Source: Cristatella mucedo | Lineage: Eukaryota; Bryozoa; Phylactolaemata; Cristatellidae | Length of the DNA: 64,000 nt | Reading direction: 5' to 3' | Assembly: GCA_009760855.2 (NCBI GenBank) | Contig: WPIO01000035.1 | Span: 2,286,001 to 2,350,000 of the forward strand | In this document: positions 34,801 to 43,160 of the stretch, in pieces | Position numbering within the stretch: the first letter of the stretch is position 1 | Layout of the letters: each line of letters opens with the position of its first letter | The notes under the pieces: generated by a model | Seen by the model: the letters and a program-made list of their open reading frames with translations, nothing else | Databases searched by the model: none | Told to the model about the DNA's origin: nothing | Position numbers and translations under genes: made by a program

Positions 34801-37800
34801 GGCATGGCATTGGTCAATTGCTCTATGCTTTTTATACATTTTAACTAATAAATTAACTCCCTTATTTAAACTTTCTATTATGATAAATATTGTATACGAT
34901 TGAGCCTTAAGCCCAACAGTTAAGTTTAGTTTCAGCCGCTAATAGGTAATTGATTACATTTAAGAGTTATTATGAGATGGCATCAAATAGTCACAAGCAT
35001 TCAACAAACGCATTTTTTTCTAGTTCCAATGCCAATTTCCCACCCAAGGGACGGGTGACAAAGTGCTCATTGGAATCCTCACTTCAGTACCTCTCATCAT
35101 CACTGGCTTGCTCGGCGAATCTCTAAAAGCATTAAAATTTCACCAAGATCATGCTAGAAGGTCGAGATATACCGAGTTCTGATCGGATGCAATTGGAGAC
35201 TTTTAAAAGTTGGCATTCTTTATGGGTCTCCAAAATCGCTTTTCCAAGTAATACTTCTGTCTCGGCCTTTCGAGAAGCAAAGACTACCTAGCTTGCCACC
35301 ACTACCCGGACTGACTACAGCAGGCCGGGTTCGCTGTGGTAAGCAGCGTGGGAACTAGTGGGAAACTTTCAAGTGGGAACTAGTGGGAAAGCTCTAAAAG
35401 AAGCTGCTTCCACCACTGCAAGATAAACTGGGCTTTTTGAAACAGTTTCTCAACAACCCCTGATAAAGATTGTCAATGATATTCCGATTTTCTTTAAAAC
35501 ATTTCGTAAGCTGTCTGGGGCACCTGTCAAAACGAGATAACTGAGTGCCTAATTTTCCCAGAGAAGGTCGCCGGTAAAGAGAATGTAGCTTGGGGTCTGG
35601 GTGGCTTGGTTGCAGTAATTCAAGGCCTCCTAAATAGTCACAAGTAGGAAAAATATGTATAGCTAACTGAGACAATGACGAAAACCAATTGTTGTATGCT
35701 ATTGGGTAACATTATCTATTATGCTTATCTAATTGCAAAATTAAATGAGAATGTGAAATTATACTTGTAGGATTTAAAGCTTGAATTCTCTCTAAGTCTT
35801 AGTGAGCATTCAGTGTCCCTAAAAAGAACAGCGCGACTGCATTTCTAGAGACTACATATGAATATTTTTTTGAAAGACCATTAGATTATATTCATAAGTC
35901 TCTTAAAAAAATACTCAATTCTAAATAATTTAATTTTCTCTTTGCAATTTTTTATTATAAATCTGTTACACCTGGTTAAAAAAATGTTGTATCTCACTAA
36001 ATGTGATCCAAAATATTCAGCCGAGTGAATTTTTGTTATTTATTAAATGTGTGCAAATTTACGTTCCGCTTCCCTAGTAGCAAGTGCAACGCTCATGTGG
36101 AACAATGAAAACGGCATCTACTTTAAAGCATAAGCTCTCGCATAATAATACTACCACGAAATAAAAATTGACTACCACGATTAAAATGTGACTATCACAT
36201 AATAAAACCACGTTACTACCACGAAATAAATATTTTCTATATTGAAACCATTTGCGAACGTCGGGAACTCCACAGCCGGCTTGTCAAGTCCACGGCAAGG
36301 TAAATTCGCACAATAAAGAGACCTGTGGCGTTTGTCAAACTTCCTTCTCTATTTAGTAATTTTTTCGTTCTTCAAACCATATTGTCTCACAGAGGAAACC
36401 CGTATTACGATTACATGATCCACCTGAAGTTATGCAACTCAGCTTGTCATTTTCCCTGAAGAATTCAGACTAAGCAACTCAGGTTTTCTAGCCCTGTATA
36501 AGTAAAGGAGCTCAGGATTTATTGTCTCTAGCTTCGTAGGAGAGGCATCAAGCAGCAAAATTGGATAATGTTGCAGTAAAAAGAAGCTCTTAGCCATTAC
36601 CGTCTTGATAGCAAACCATGACACTACTTCTGGTTCGTAGGAGCGTAATTTTTGCTATGCGGGCCTATCGCAGGGTATCTCCTTGCAATACTTTCCTTTC
36701 AAGTCAGGTAGCTTCTTGAGCTTGATATGGGGTTTTTACAGGGAGGAAAACCGATAAAACCTTAAATAATGAGCATTGTACTCTAATCCTGATGCATTTT
36801 TATATTCTGGCACTCTTAATGAAACTCAACAATTCTATTTCAGTGTCTAGAGGATAGCAGTGCTCTGCTGAAATAAAATAGTGTACACAGATTCTAAGCA
36901 AACTGGATTACTGGATATTCTCATGTACAAGCTGTATTACAATCACATTCTACTAAGTGATGATATAATACTACAAGCCATCGGTCATAAATTAAAGTTT
37001 ATACAGGAACCCAAATTCTTTTCCGTGTGTAAACTAAGTGAATGTGCTGATGTTATTTCAGCACCGTTGAAAATACCAATAATTCTTACTCTGAGCTTTG
37101 TTCTGCGTTGGAAAGACTATTCCCTTTTTTAGAAGAGTAATTATGATAGCATCTCACCCTAACGATTGCTGGATCTTGAATATTCACTTAAAAATTGGAA
37201 TGCTAGATCCATGGTATTAAAAGAAACAGATCGAAATAGATTCCTGTAAAGTCGAACGTTAAAACCTGAACTTAACTAATTGTCCCCAGTATTGGAGTAA
37301 TACCTCAATATAAACGCTAGAGTATTCGTGAAAAACTAGGCATTCAATTTACCTTAGACAAGCAATATTTACTTTATTATCTTTATCAGAGTTGAGGTTA
37401 CAGGCCGAACGTAAGCCTCATATCGAAATTAATTTTCTTTCGAGCCAATACAGTTGTAAATGGCTTAGACAACATTCTCCAACTGACCAAACCTAGGCGT
37501 CAAGAAACGCGCAGCAACAATTGCCACCACTTAGCCACTGCTACTACCTATAATGACAATAATGCAAGCTGATTTAACAGCCTCTTTTGCATAGTGGAGA
37601 CGAGCCTCTATGGCTATCACCACCACTTGCAGTGGCGATAAAGGATTGTCCACTGCAGGATTCGAACCCTCAACCTTGAGACCGAGGTATCGAAAAGCAG
37701 CCACCTTACCTAGTGCGCTATCATGTGCCTAGTGAGTTACGCCATCAACTGGTTCGTTAGTTGTTTTCGCTGCTTTCTGCGTTCTTCCTTGATCAGTTTA

Positions 37801-40800
37801 TTAACGTTACCCTCAAAATCTGCTCTGCCAGTGTATCTCCTGATGAATCGGCACGAAATCTCGGCGTCACGCTCCAAAGTGACCTTTCATTAGACAACCA
37901 CATCATCTCCACAGTCAAGTCTACCTACTTTCAGCTACATAACATTGCTAAAATTCGGGCTTGTTTAGACAGGGATACCACATCTAAATTGATGCATGCA
38001 TTCGCGAAATCCCGTCTTGACTTCTGTAACTTACTGTTTGATGGTCTACTGGCCTGTGCACTCAGGCGATTACAACTAGTGCAAAACTCTGCAGCTAGGC
38101 TTGTCTGTCGTGAGTGTCGCAGTTGCCACATTACTCTACTTCTCGCCTACCTGCACTGGCTCATATTCAAGCAATGCATCGACTTCAAGATTTTGTCACT
38201 CGATTTTAAGTCCCTTCATTCTTTGGCCCAAGCCTACCCATCATATCTACTCCCCCACGAAGGTAAGCGTTGTACCACCCGCTTTACGAAATCCAGCTGT
38301 TTACCTAAGCCTTTTACAAACAAACCTCAAATCCTTTGGAGACCGTGCTTTTAGTTCGTGTGCTCCCAAAGCGTGGAACTCACTCTTGACTTGCGTCAAG
38401 ACATCTCCTTACCAGTCCACATTTAAAACGAAACTAAATACGCATCTCATCTATTTGTGACAGAATTTAGTGGGTCCCTATGATTCGTCTTTTACGTGCT
38501 TATACCTACTGGTGCTATGCATGATACTCACCATACTTGCCTGCTGACCCTGTGCATGCCACCCTCTAAGCGTGTTATTCTTATTTACTGAGCATTCTAC
38601 CAATAATCCTTTAGTCGGGCTTCTTTTGCAGCCAAATTTAAAGCGCCTAGAAGGAGATTGAGTTTTCTGAGGGTGATATACCAAATGTAGTATTATTACT
38701 GTTATCATCATCCAACTTGGAATTCAAGGGCTGCTTTCATCAGTTGGCACTGCAACTTATCCCTCCGCTCTAATGATGGTAGTAATGATAATGATAATAG
38801 TAGGGCCATTTTTCATAGAGCTCTATTAGAACTAAATCTACATGCTTAAAATAATGGTACATGAACTGTAAAGCCGGAAGAAGCTTTCTTATAGGATGGC
38901 GTGCAGCTCGAGCACCACGACTGGACCTCGGTGTGCATTTCAACAGCCGCTCTGTAGCGTCGAATCTCATTTGGGCGTGCCTATTTTCAACTTGCTAGGC
39001 TATGCTGCATGCAAGCTTCTTCTAACCCTAACGGATCCCATCGACCTACTTCTCTGGTGATATCTACAAGGTAGTATTTCTGTTCATGTCGAAGGAGGAT
39101 CGCTAACAAAGCGGAAGTGGCTAGCCTAAGATGCAGCAGCCGCTTGCTCGTCAGCGCCTATGTCTTGAGCTCAGTTTTGATAAGACAGAAACTCCCCCAG
39201 ATGTCTCACTTTTACGTGAGCCTCACGGTACGGGCTTGGCTCGTCGACCAAGGAGTTCTAATGGCATTCAGTAGGCCGCTCTCTTTAAGCTCTCGTAAAC
39301 TAGTTTGGTTCAGTGGTAAAGGTGCTCGCCCCGACCAAGATATGGCTGAGGTCGTAGACTCGAGCCCCGAGGCATATGTGAAGCGCCTGGATAGAGATTA
39401 AGTTCTCTTGGGGCGCTATAGAAATGAATTATATATTTTTGTAAATACAGCTTCTCTCCCCCTAGCGTATTTCCGAGACTGGGGCAGCACTAGTGTGCAC
39501 CCACCCAACCGTTGAAGCTGGAGTGGAGCTTAAAGGGCAGCAGCTCCAAACCTGCCATCCCTCCAGGTACCGCGGCCGAGATTCGTCAAATACGCTGAGT
39601 TGGTGAACGCTTCAATGGCGGCACGTCAGACTTGCTTAAATGCATTATATTCGGCGTCACTTCTGCTCTTATTTACTCCGACTTCCAACATGCTCAGCAA
39701 TCGACCAGGCTGCTGTTAGAATTTCGCATTGAAGGGCAAAGAGGCAAGTGTGCAACTGACCGGAGATTATCGCTTGGCTTATGAATTGAATGGAAAAGTG
39801 AAAACAGCAATGTCAGGATCTAGTTTGGGAATAGCTGCATTATGTTACTAAGTTATTCTACAAAAAACTCGAATTTCCTCGAGTAAATATCTTCTCACGT
39901 GAATCTTTTTCAGCCGTTTGGTTGCTTGGAATTTGCCGTCATCAAAATGCTAAGTAATTTGACTTATTGATGCTAACTGAGTTGAAATGAGCAGACATCA
40001 GCCGAGAGAAGGAATTGCCTCTCCGTAGTATGATTGCGTTTGAAACCTTAAGCTCAGACTGGAAAAAACTACACCGAATATTTTTGGTAGTGCCTAAGGC
40101 AATTGCTAAGTTCTATAAAGTTAGAGCTCAATATTTCTTGTAACTCCTAGATTCGTGCCTGCATTAAACTCTCAAAATCGGCTGCAACCTATGAGTTCTT
40201 GGTTGAGTACATCATAATATGACTCAATGTCAATGAATTACCACTTAAAAAAGTGCAATGCAGATGCCTAATTACCGAGTAAGATTTTAAATGTAGCAGT
40301 CCTGATTAATGGCCCATCAAACATTATAATGCATTTTAAACTTCTGATTCCAATCTTTTCCCAACTTAAGCACACTTTCAGAAACAAAAACGTCTGCGTC
40401 CTTTCACGACAACAATAACAACAACACTTGGTTACTCTCACCAACTTCCTTCTCCCCTGCCTCCCTTCTTCCAAACTAGCTCTTTAGTGATACAGCATTC
40501 ACAAGATGTTGATACTTTAATTCTCTTTTTAATTACATTTATATTTTGTGTGGTCCCGTGAAAGATTATTTCTAAAGCCGACATGAGTCACAGACACACT
40601 TTTCTCTATGGTTTCACTTGCATTTGATTATATACTGACTGATTTCATCAGGGTGTACGTTTATTTCCAGCTCCACAAAGCCAATCTTAAAGTAAAATGC
40701 AAAGCCGAATTTAAAGTAAAACCCTGTGCGTTTTACTTTAAATGTACTGCAGACCAGTCATAGCTTAAGCGGATTTCAGTGTGAAGAGGATGGCCAACAG

Positions 40801-42753
40801 AGTTAATGACACAGTGTGAAGAGGCAATTAGGATTATAGCCATGTATGGAAAACGGTGCAGGAAATACTTTGCAGAGAATATGCTGTGCAGTACGGCTCT
40901 ATTAAAATAAAAACAGCTGCAATCTGAAATTATTAGAGCAATCTTTAAGAACTAAACCCGTGTCTAGGCCCTTTGTATATGGATAGGTTGAACCATATTC
41001 AGGAGCAGCAGAGAAGGTGTATTTCCATGAGAATTGTATGAGTTCAACAGTCTAAGATCCAAGCAGAATATGCTGTTCCAAACTTTTTCAAGTAAAAGAA
41101 TGAAAGATCTCACAGATTATGCTGCAAAGATAATTATTGATCATTAAATCACTGCATATGGAACACCTAGCGAAGGTCCAACTTTCTTACACTTAAATAA
41201 ATATTTAGTGTTAACTAACCATTCGATAGTGCTTCCTTTGCAGCAATTTTAAAGTGCCTAGAAAGAGATTGAGTTCTCTGAAGGCACTTTATCAAATGTA
41301 TTATTATTACTATTATTAATCGTATCACATAATAGCACTGTTTGCTGTACTATTCAGTCAGCTTGAGCTTTAATGCTTTTGTAAGTGGATAGTCTCCTTC
41401 AGTTAAACAAATAAGTGGGACTGGCGTTCAATGCTGGAAGTTGGGCATAAGTAACTTTTTCTGTAACTTTTTAGAACTTGTATCTTCAAGAGCTAATATT
41501 TAGAGAAAAATGCCTTGCCCTGACACTCTAGAATGAATATACTTGTTGGTATGTATGCATGCATTGACCTAGAAAATATTTGGCATAGGTATTGATTCGG
41601 ACAGCACCTTAAGTAATCCTGTACGATGTGCCAAATTTCCTATTTCATCAAGTAGATTACTGATCTAGTTTTCGTATGAAGACTTCTTTAAATTCAATTT
41701 TTTCACAGTCATTTGCAGGTACCGGATGCTTACTTCCTTTGCCTAAGCATGCCTTTGATCAGCGTCCTTCGGTTAAAGATGATCTAACGTCCAACCCTAA
41801 CCTAAAATAGCGAAAATTTATTTGTGTATCTTATAGTCGGGAAGGTCATATATAACTACTAATTGCGAGCAATAGGGAAAATCATTCGACTTACTCTTGA
41901 TAAAAAATTGCAGTGCAGGCACTCTGGAAATCCCAGCTGAAGGACTGTGCCCACTGACAGATAATATAACCTGACGGAAGCAGGAGACGAATCGAACAAG
42001 CTCGTGACTATATCTGTGGCACTAACCAACAGATCGTCCGGTTGGTCATTTCTTCTTGATTTACTTACAGGAACTTAGTGATAACCGTGTGCATACTGTT
42101 TTCTTGTTGATTGCAGTTCTGGAATAAGTTCGTAAATTTGTTTCCCTGCTGCAACCTACGGCTGTTCGTGGCGTTACCAAGCCACGGCATACTTGCAGCA
42201 TTGTCCCTGCGCCTTACTCGATGCAACACATAATATAGTGCGAGTTCGATTAAGAAGTGTTTCTATCCGTTAAATGGCTAGTTCTTGATGCAGTTTTTCT
42301 GCTATACGAACTGTTTGCGCATTATCAAGACTGTTGCCTTTTTTCACCTATGAATTGGCTATTACCAAACATGTAGAACGACCGGAGTCTTAGCAATCGT
42401 CAGAATACGAGGAAAGTGCATGACCCAAACCTCCTCAATGCTTTGAAAATTGTATGGGGCATACCTCCTTGGGCTGTTCAACGTTCCTATACTTGTTTGG
42501 CTTCTTGCTAGGGGAACGCAAGCAGGTAGTTTTCAGTCAAACACTTCCTTAATTTGCAGGTGCGGGCAGCTCTAACGCCGACTCAACTGGGAATGCAGTT
42601 GATTCCCTAGGTCTTGGGTTGGGGCTTGCGGCTCTGTTCATCGTGCTAATCATAACAGTACTGGCAGTCATTTTATACAAGAGAAGAATTCATGACAACG
42701 CGATGACAAAGCTTAGCTCTCCTGGAGCCGTTGGAAACTACACCAACTTTTGA
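25466..42753 (+). CDS. Gene 1: multi-SUEL-domain lectin-like membrane receptor (joined exons, 5' end missing)
   Basis: Proposed join: 25466-25807, 25892-26245, 26796-27134, 33794-34180, 42560-42753. Every internal exon is a multiple of three and every junction is phase 1, so the frame stays open for 537 codons to a TGA at 42,751-42,753. The product has at least four galactose/rhamnose-binding-lectin (SUEL) type domains in a row, each with eight cysteines and a C-x5-C pair. It then has a short Gly/Ser-rich stalk, one transmembrane helix (LGLGLGLAALFIVLIITVLA) and a tail starting YKRR and ending NYTNF. This predicts a type I surface protein with an extracellular sugar-binding ectodomain. SUEL domains bind rhamnose or galactose in egg lectins and are also found in adhesion GPCRs such as latrophilin, so the ligand cannot be inferred. 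Missing: signal peptide and any earlier domains. A two-gene alternative is discussed at exon 4. Confidence 0.72.
25892..26245 (+). CDS. Gene 1, SUEL domain 2 exon
   Basis: It is separated from domain 1 by only 84 bases. The branch-like CTACAAC and the tract CTTTTTTACAG lead into 25,892; the donor A/GTAAGT is at 26,245/26,246. The domain reads VIVCSD, LSCPADKVIVI, SRCTD, TNCAF, SACSGSLAC, TNCAAQ and YYSCVTD, giving eight cysteines. The open frame continues upstream through the small intron to 25,822, but that acceptor would be out of phase, so 25,892 is preferred. An NQT sequon is present. Confidence 0.82.
26796..27134 (+). CDS. Gene 1, SUEL domain 3 exon
   Basis: The acceptor AAATTGTAG ends at 26,795 and the donor G/GTAAGT is at 27,134/27,135, both phase 1. 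It reads VTLCANTQTTLNQLSC, TNCPY, PGCRVAI, GACSGKKAC, SPCGDD and YKCSKSS. CSGKKAC is the cleanest SUEL CxGKxxC in the gene. An NTT sequon is present. The next intron is about 6.7 kb and full of mobile elements. Confidence 0.85.
27135..29221 (+). other. Intron of gene 1, first part: nothing recognised
   Basis: About 2.1 kb after the domain 3 donor. No further eight-cysteine exon or repeat match was seen. The minus frame at 28,074-28,421 has no family signature. Confidence 0.5.
29222..30256 (-). mobile_element. LINE (CR1/L2-like), 5'-truncated, well preserved
   Basis: The (TAA)n tail starts at 29,222 and the terminal hairpin lies at about 29,250-29,300. A single minus frame of 225 codons (30,139 down to 29,462) covers ARNLGVIFQSDLSLDDH, LVHAFVTSRLDFCNSLLTGL, RRLQLVQNSAARLVC, LHWLPVKQRIDFKVLSLTFR, FGDRAFSSYAPTAWNSLP and LTTFKRNLKTYLFRTAF. 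It is truncated near 30,256. It is very close to the copy at 59,518-60,009, suggesting recent activity. It lies antisense to gene 1 within an intron. Confidence 0.92.
30257..31282. other. Intron stretch, not identified; 14-base C run
   Basis: About 1 kb that is GC-richer up to 30,960. It holds a run of 14 C at 30,639-30,652 and a + frame of about 150 codons (30,448-30,912) without a recognised motif. It may derive from an old mobile element. No gene is supported. Confidence 0.35.
31283..31470. mobile_element. SPIN-like non-autonomous hAT element (about 188 bp)
   Basis: The left end reads TTGGTTCTCAACCTTCCTAA (31,285-31,304) and the right end reads ACCCACAGGTTGAGAACAGC (31,449-31,468). TGGTTCTCAACC and GGTTGAGAACAGC form terminal inverted repeats. 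Inside are GACCCTTTAATACAGTTCCT, CATAAAATTAT, GATGGTATTAGGCGACCCCT and GGGTCGCGACCC. From memory these words follow the published SPIN/URR1 consensus of the hAT superfamily almost base for base at both ends. The centre is deleted and there is no transposase. No clean 8-bp target duplication is visible. Confidence 0.78.
31471..32388. other. Intron stretch: nothing recognised
   Basis: About 900 bases, AT-rich, with an ATTATTATT microsatellite at about 32,338-32,370. No exon was seen. Confidence 0.5.
32389..32512 (+). repeat. Dispersed 125-bp repeat with ATTAC tail, copy 1
   Basis: ACCGAATGCGTACCGAAAGC and CTCTCCTGCGTAACACCCAC, ending in GAGATACATTACATTACATA. It is nearly identical to 48,435-48,559 in the same orientation. 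The short pentamer tail suggests the 3' end of a SINE or LINE family, not identified. Confidence 0.8.
32513..33039. other. Intron stretch: nothing recognised
   Basis: About 530 bases without coding or repeat signal. Confidence 0.5.
33040..33552 (+). mobile_element. LINE 3' fragment, degraded
   Basis: The + strand keeps the RLPIVPPRL-like, GDRASSSHAPK and YPDVTAFKNKVKMHL regions. It is followed by the 3' UTR and the hairpin AAAGTGCCTAGAAAGAGATT (33,478-33,497) with an ATT-rich tail. It lies about 240 bases upstream of the exon carrying lectin domain 4. Confidence 0.75.
33794..34180 (+). CDS. Gene 1, SUEL domain 4 exon
   Basis: The acceptor GTTTATTAG ends at 33,793 and the donor G/GTGAGC is at 34,180/34,181, both phase 1. 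It reads RACRGSDVQLQC, YSCQTAL, DACSMPL, SSCDGKNAC, IACLDS and YMCATG, giving eight cysteines. The exon is clearly richer in GC than exons 1-3. The frame also stays open upstream to an ATG at 33,763, giving MSLLRIRCLLGVDGLLTARA, a weak signal-peptide-like start. The alternative is that this exon begins a separate one-domain gene ending at 42,753. Phase agreement with exon 3 favours one gene but does not prove it. Confidence 0.82.
34181..37564 (+). other. Intron of gene 1: no exon recognised
   Basis: About 3.4 kb, strongly AT-rich at 34.4-35.0 and 35.7-36.2 kb. GTGGGAACTAGTGGGAAA occurs twice about 26 bases apart near 35,350-35,390. The remaining frames are short and unsupported. Confidence 0.5.
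36140..36232. repeat. Imperfect short tandem repeat (CTACCACGA...)
   Basis: The word CTACCACGA with a TAAAA-like follower recurs three times, with two degraded partners (CTATCACAT, AACCACGTT), over about 90 bases. It is a minor local repeat. Confidence 0.6.
37565..37735 (-). mobile_element. tRNA-derived SINE, minus copy
   Basis: It matches the 21.7-kb copy along its length: GCTGATTTAACAGCCTCTTT at the tail end, CTATCACCACCACTTGCAGTG, then GCAGGATTCGAACCCTC (B box complement, near 37,656-37,672) and CCACCTTACCTAGTGCGC (A-box side). It sits about 65 bases from a LINE on the opposite strand. Confidence 0.78.
37800..38705 (+). mobile_element. LINE (CR1/L2-like), 5'-truncated
   Basis: The + strand frame of about 197 codons runs from INVTLKICSASVSPDESARN through LHNIAKIRACLDRDTTSKLM, ALRRLQLVQNSAARLVC and a diverged LHWL region. 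The WNSLLTCVKTSPYQSTFKTK end follows in another frame. The 3' hairpin AAAGCGCCTAGAAGGAGATT lies near 38,639-38,658 and an ATT-rich tail follows. It is in the same orientation as gene 1. Confidence 0.88.
38706..39300. other. Intron stretch: nothing recognised
   Basis: About 600 bases with an ATGATAATG-type microsatellite near 38,773-38,802. No exon was seen. Confidence 0.45.
39301..39430 (+). mobile_element. tRNA-headed SINE with LINE-derived 3' tail
   Basis: The A box lies in TGGTTCAGTGGTAAAGG (39,306-39,322) and a B-box-like GGTCGTAGACTCGAGCC at 39,350-39,366. Directly after it comes GAAGCGCCTGGATAGAGATT and then AAGTTCTCTTGGGGCGC, the terminal hairpin of the LINE family in this window. The tRNA-like half resembles the other SINEs' heads, but their body is absent. 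The structure is that of a SINE that borrowed its partner LINE's 3' end. Confidence 0.7.
39431..41204. other. Intron stretch: no exon recognised
   Basis: About 1.8 kb, AT-rich, with one notable hairpin (40,709-40,743, listed separately). No coding signal was found. Confidence 0.5.
40709..40743. repeat. Perfect 14-bp inverted repeat, 7-base loop
   Basis: Arms ATTTAAAGTAAAAC and GTTTTACTTTAAAT flank CCTGTGC. A third, direct copy of TTAAAGTAAAA lies just upstream at about 40,687. It may be the remains of a small inverted-repeat element or local duplication. No function is inferred. Confidence 0.85.
41205..41325 (+). mobile_element. LINE 3' tip only
   Basis: CTAACCATTCGATAGTGCTT, then AAAGTGCCTAGAAAGAGATT and GAGTTCTCTGAAGGCACTTT with an ATT tail: the family's last 120 bases, a very strong 5' truncation. 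Confidence 0.8.
41326..42559 (+). other. Intron of gene 1, last part: nothing recognised
   Basis: About 1.2 kb leading to the acceptor CTTAATTTGCAG at 42,559. No additional exon was seen. Confidence 0.5.
42560..42753 (+). CDS. Gene 1 last exon: transmembrane helix and cytoplasmic tail
   Basis: The phase-1 acceptor joins the ATG|G codon end of domain 4 to GAGSSNADSTGNAVDS (stalk). Then come the hydrophobic helix LGLGLGLAALFIVLIITVLA plus VILY, the basic stop-transfer YKRR, and the tail IHDNAMTKLSSPGAVGNYTNF before TGA. The tail is about 25 residues. NYTNF holds a YxN motif, the known Grb2 SH2 recognition pattern when phosphorylated. Reading that as signalling is inference. Confidence 0.85.
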
Positions 42754-43160
42754 TTTGCTCCAGCTCTGACTGAATCTTCGACCTCAAGCTTCGGCTAGGC
42801 AGGTCGTTCAACAATGCGGTTCACAGCAGAAGTCAAAATGTAGCTCACGTGACAGTATATTCCATCTGCCAATTCACCGTTTGATATTGCAAGGCTTCTT
42901 CAGATCAGACAGGATTGCCAGCTAATCCATTGATTTTCTTGACATTTGTGACATTACTTGGAGCAACAGATTAGTGCTTTAGAAAATTGGCAATTTGTGG
43001 TAGCTAGAATTAGTAGTTAGTAAGTAGCTGATGCTTTAGGTGCCTGCTTTGTTTCTAAATTCTGTTGGCAAACTGTGCGATAAATATCTTTGAGAACTAC
43101 ATGAGATTTGTAAATAAACTATGGGCACTGGGTATGGCCTAAATTTTGCTGCAATAAATA
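42754..43160 (+). other. Gene 1 3' UTR with two AATAAA signals
   Basis: AATAAA occurs at 43,113-43,118 and 43,153-43,158, about 360-400 bases after the stop codon. Either could direct cleavage. Confidence 0.6.
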
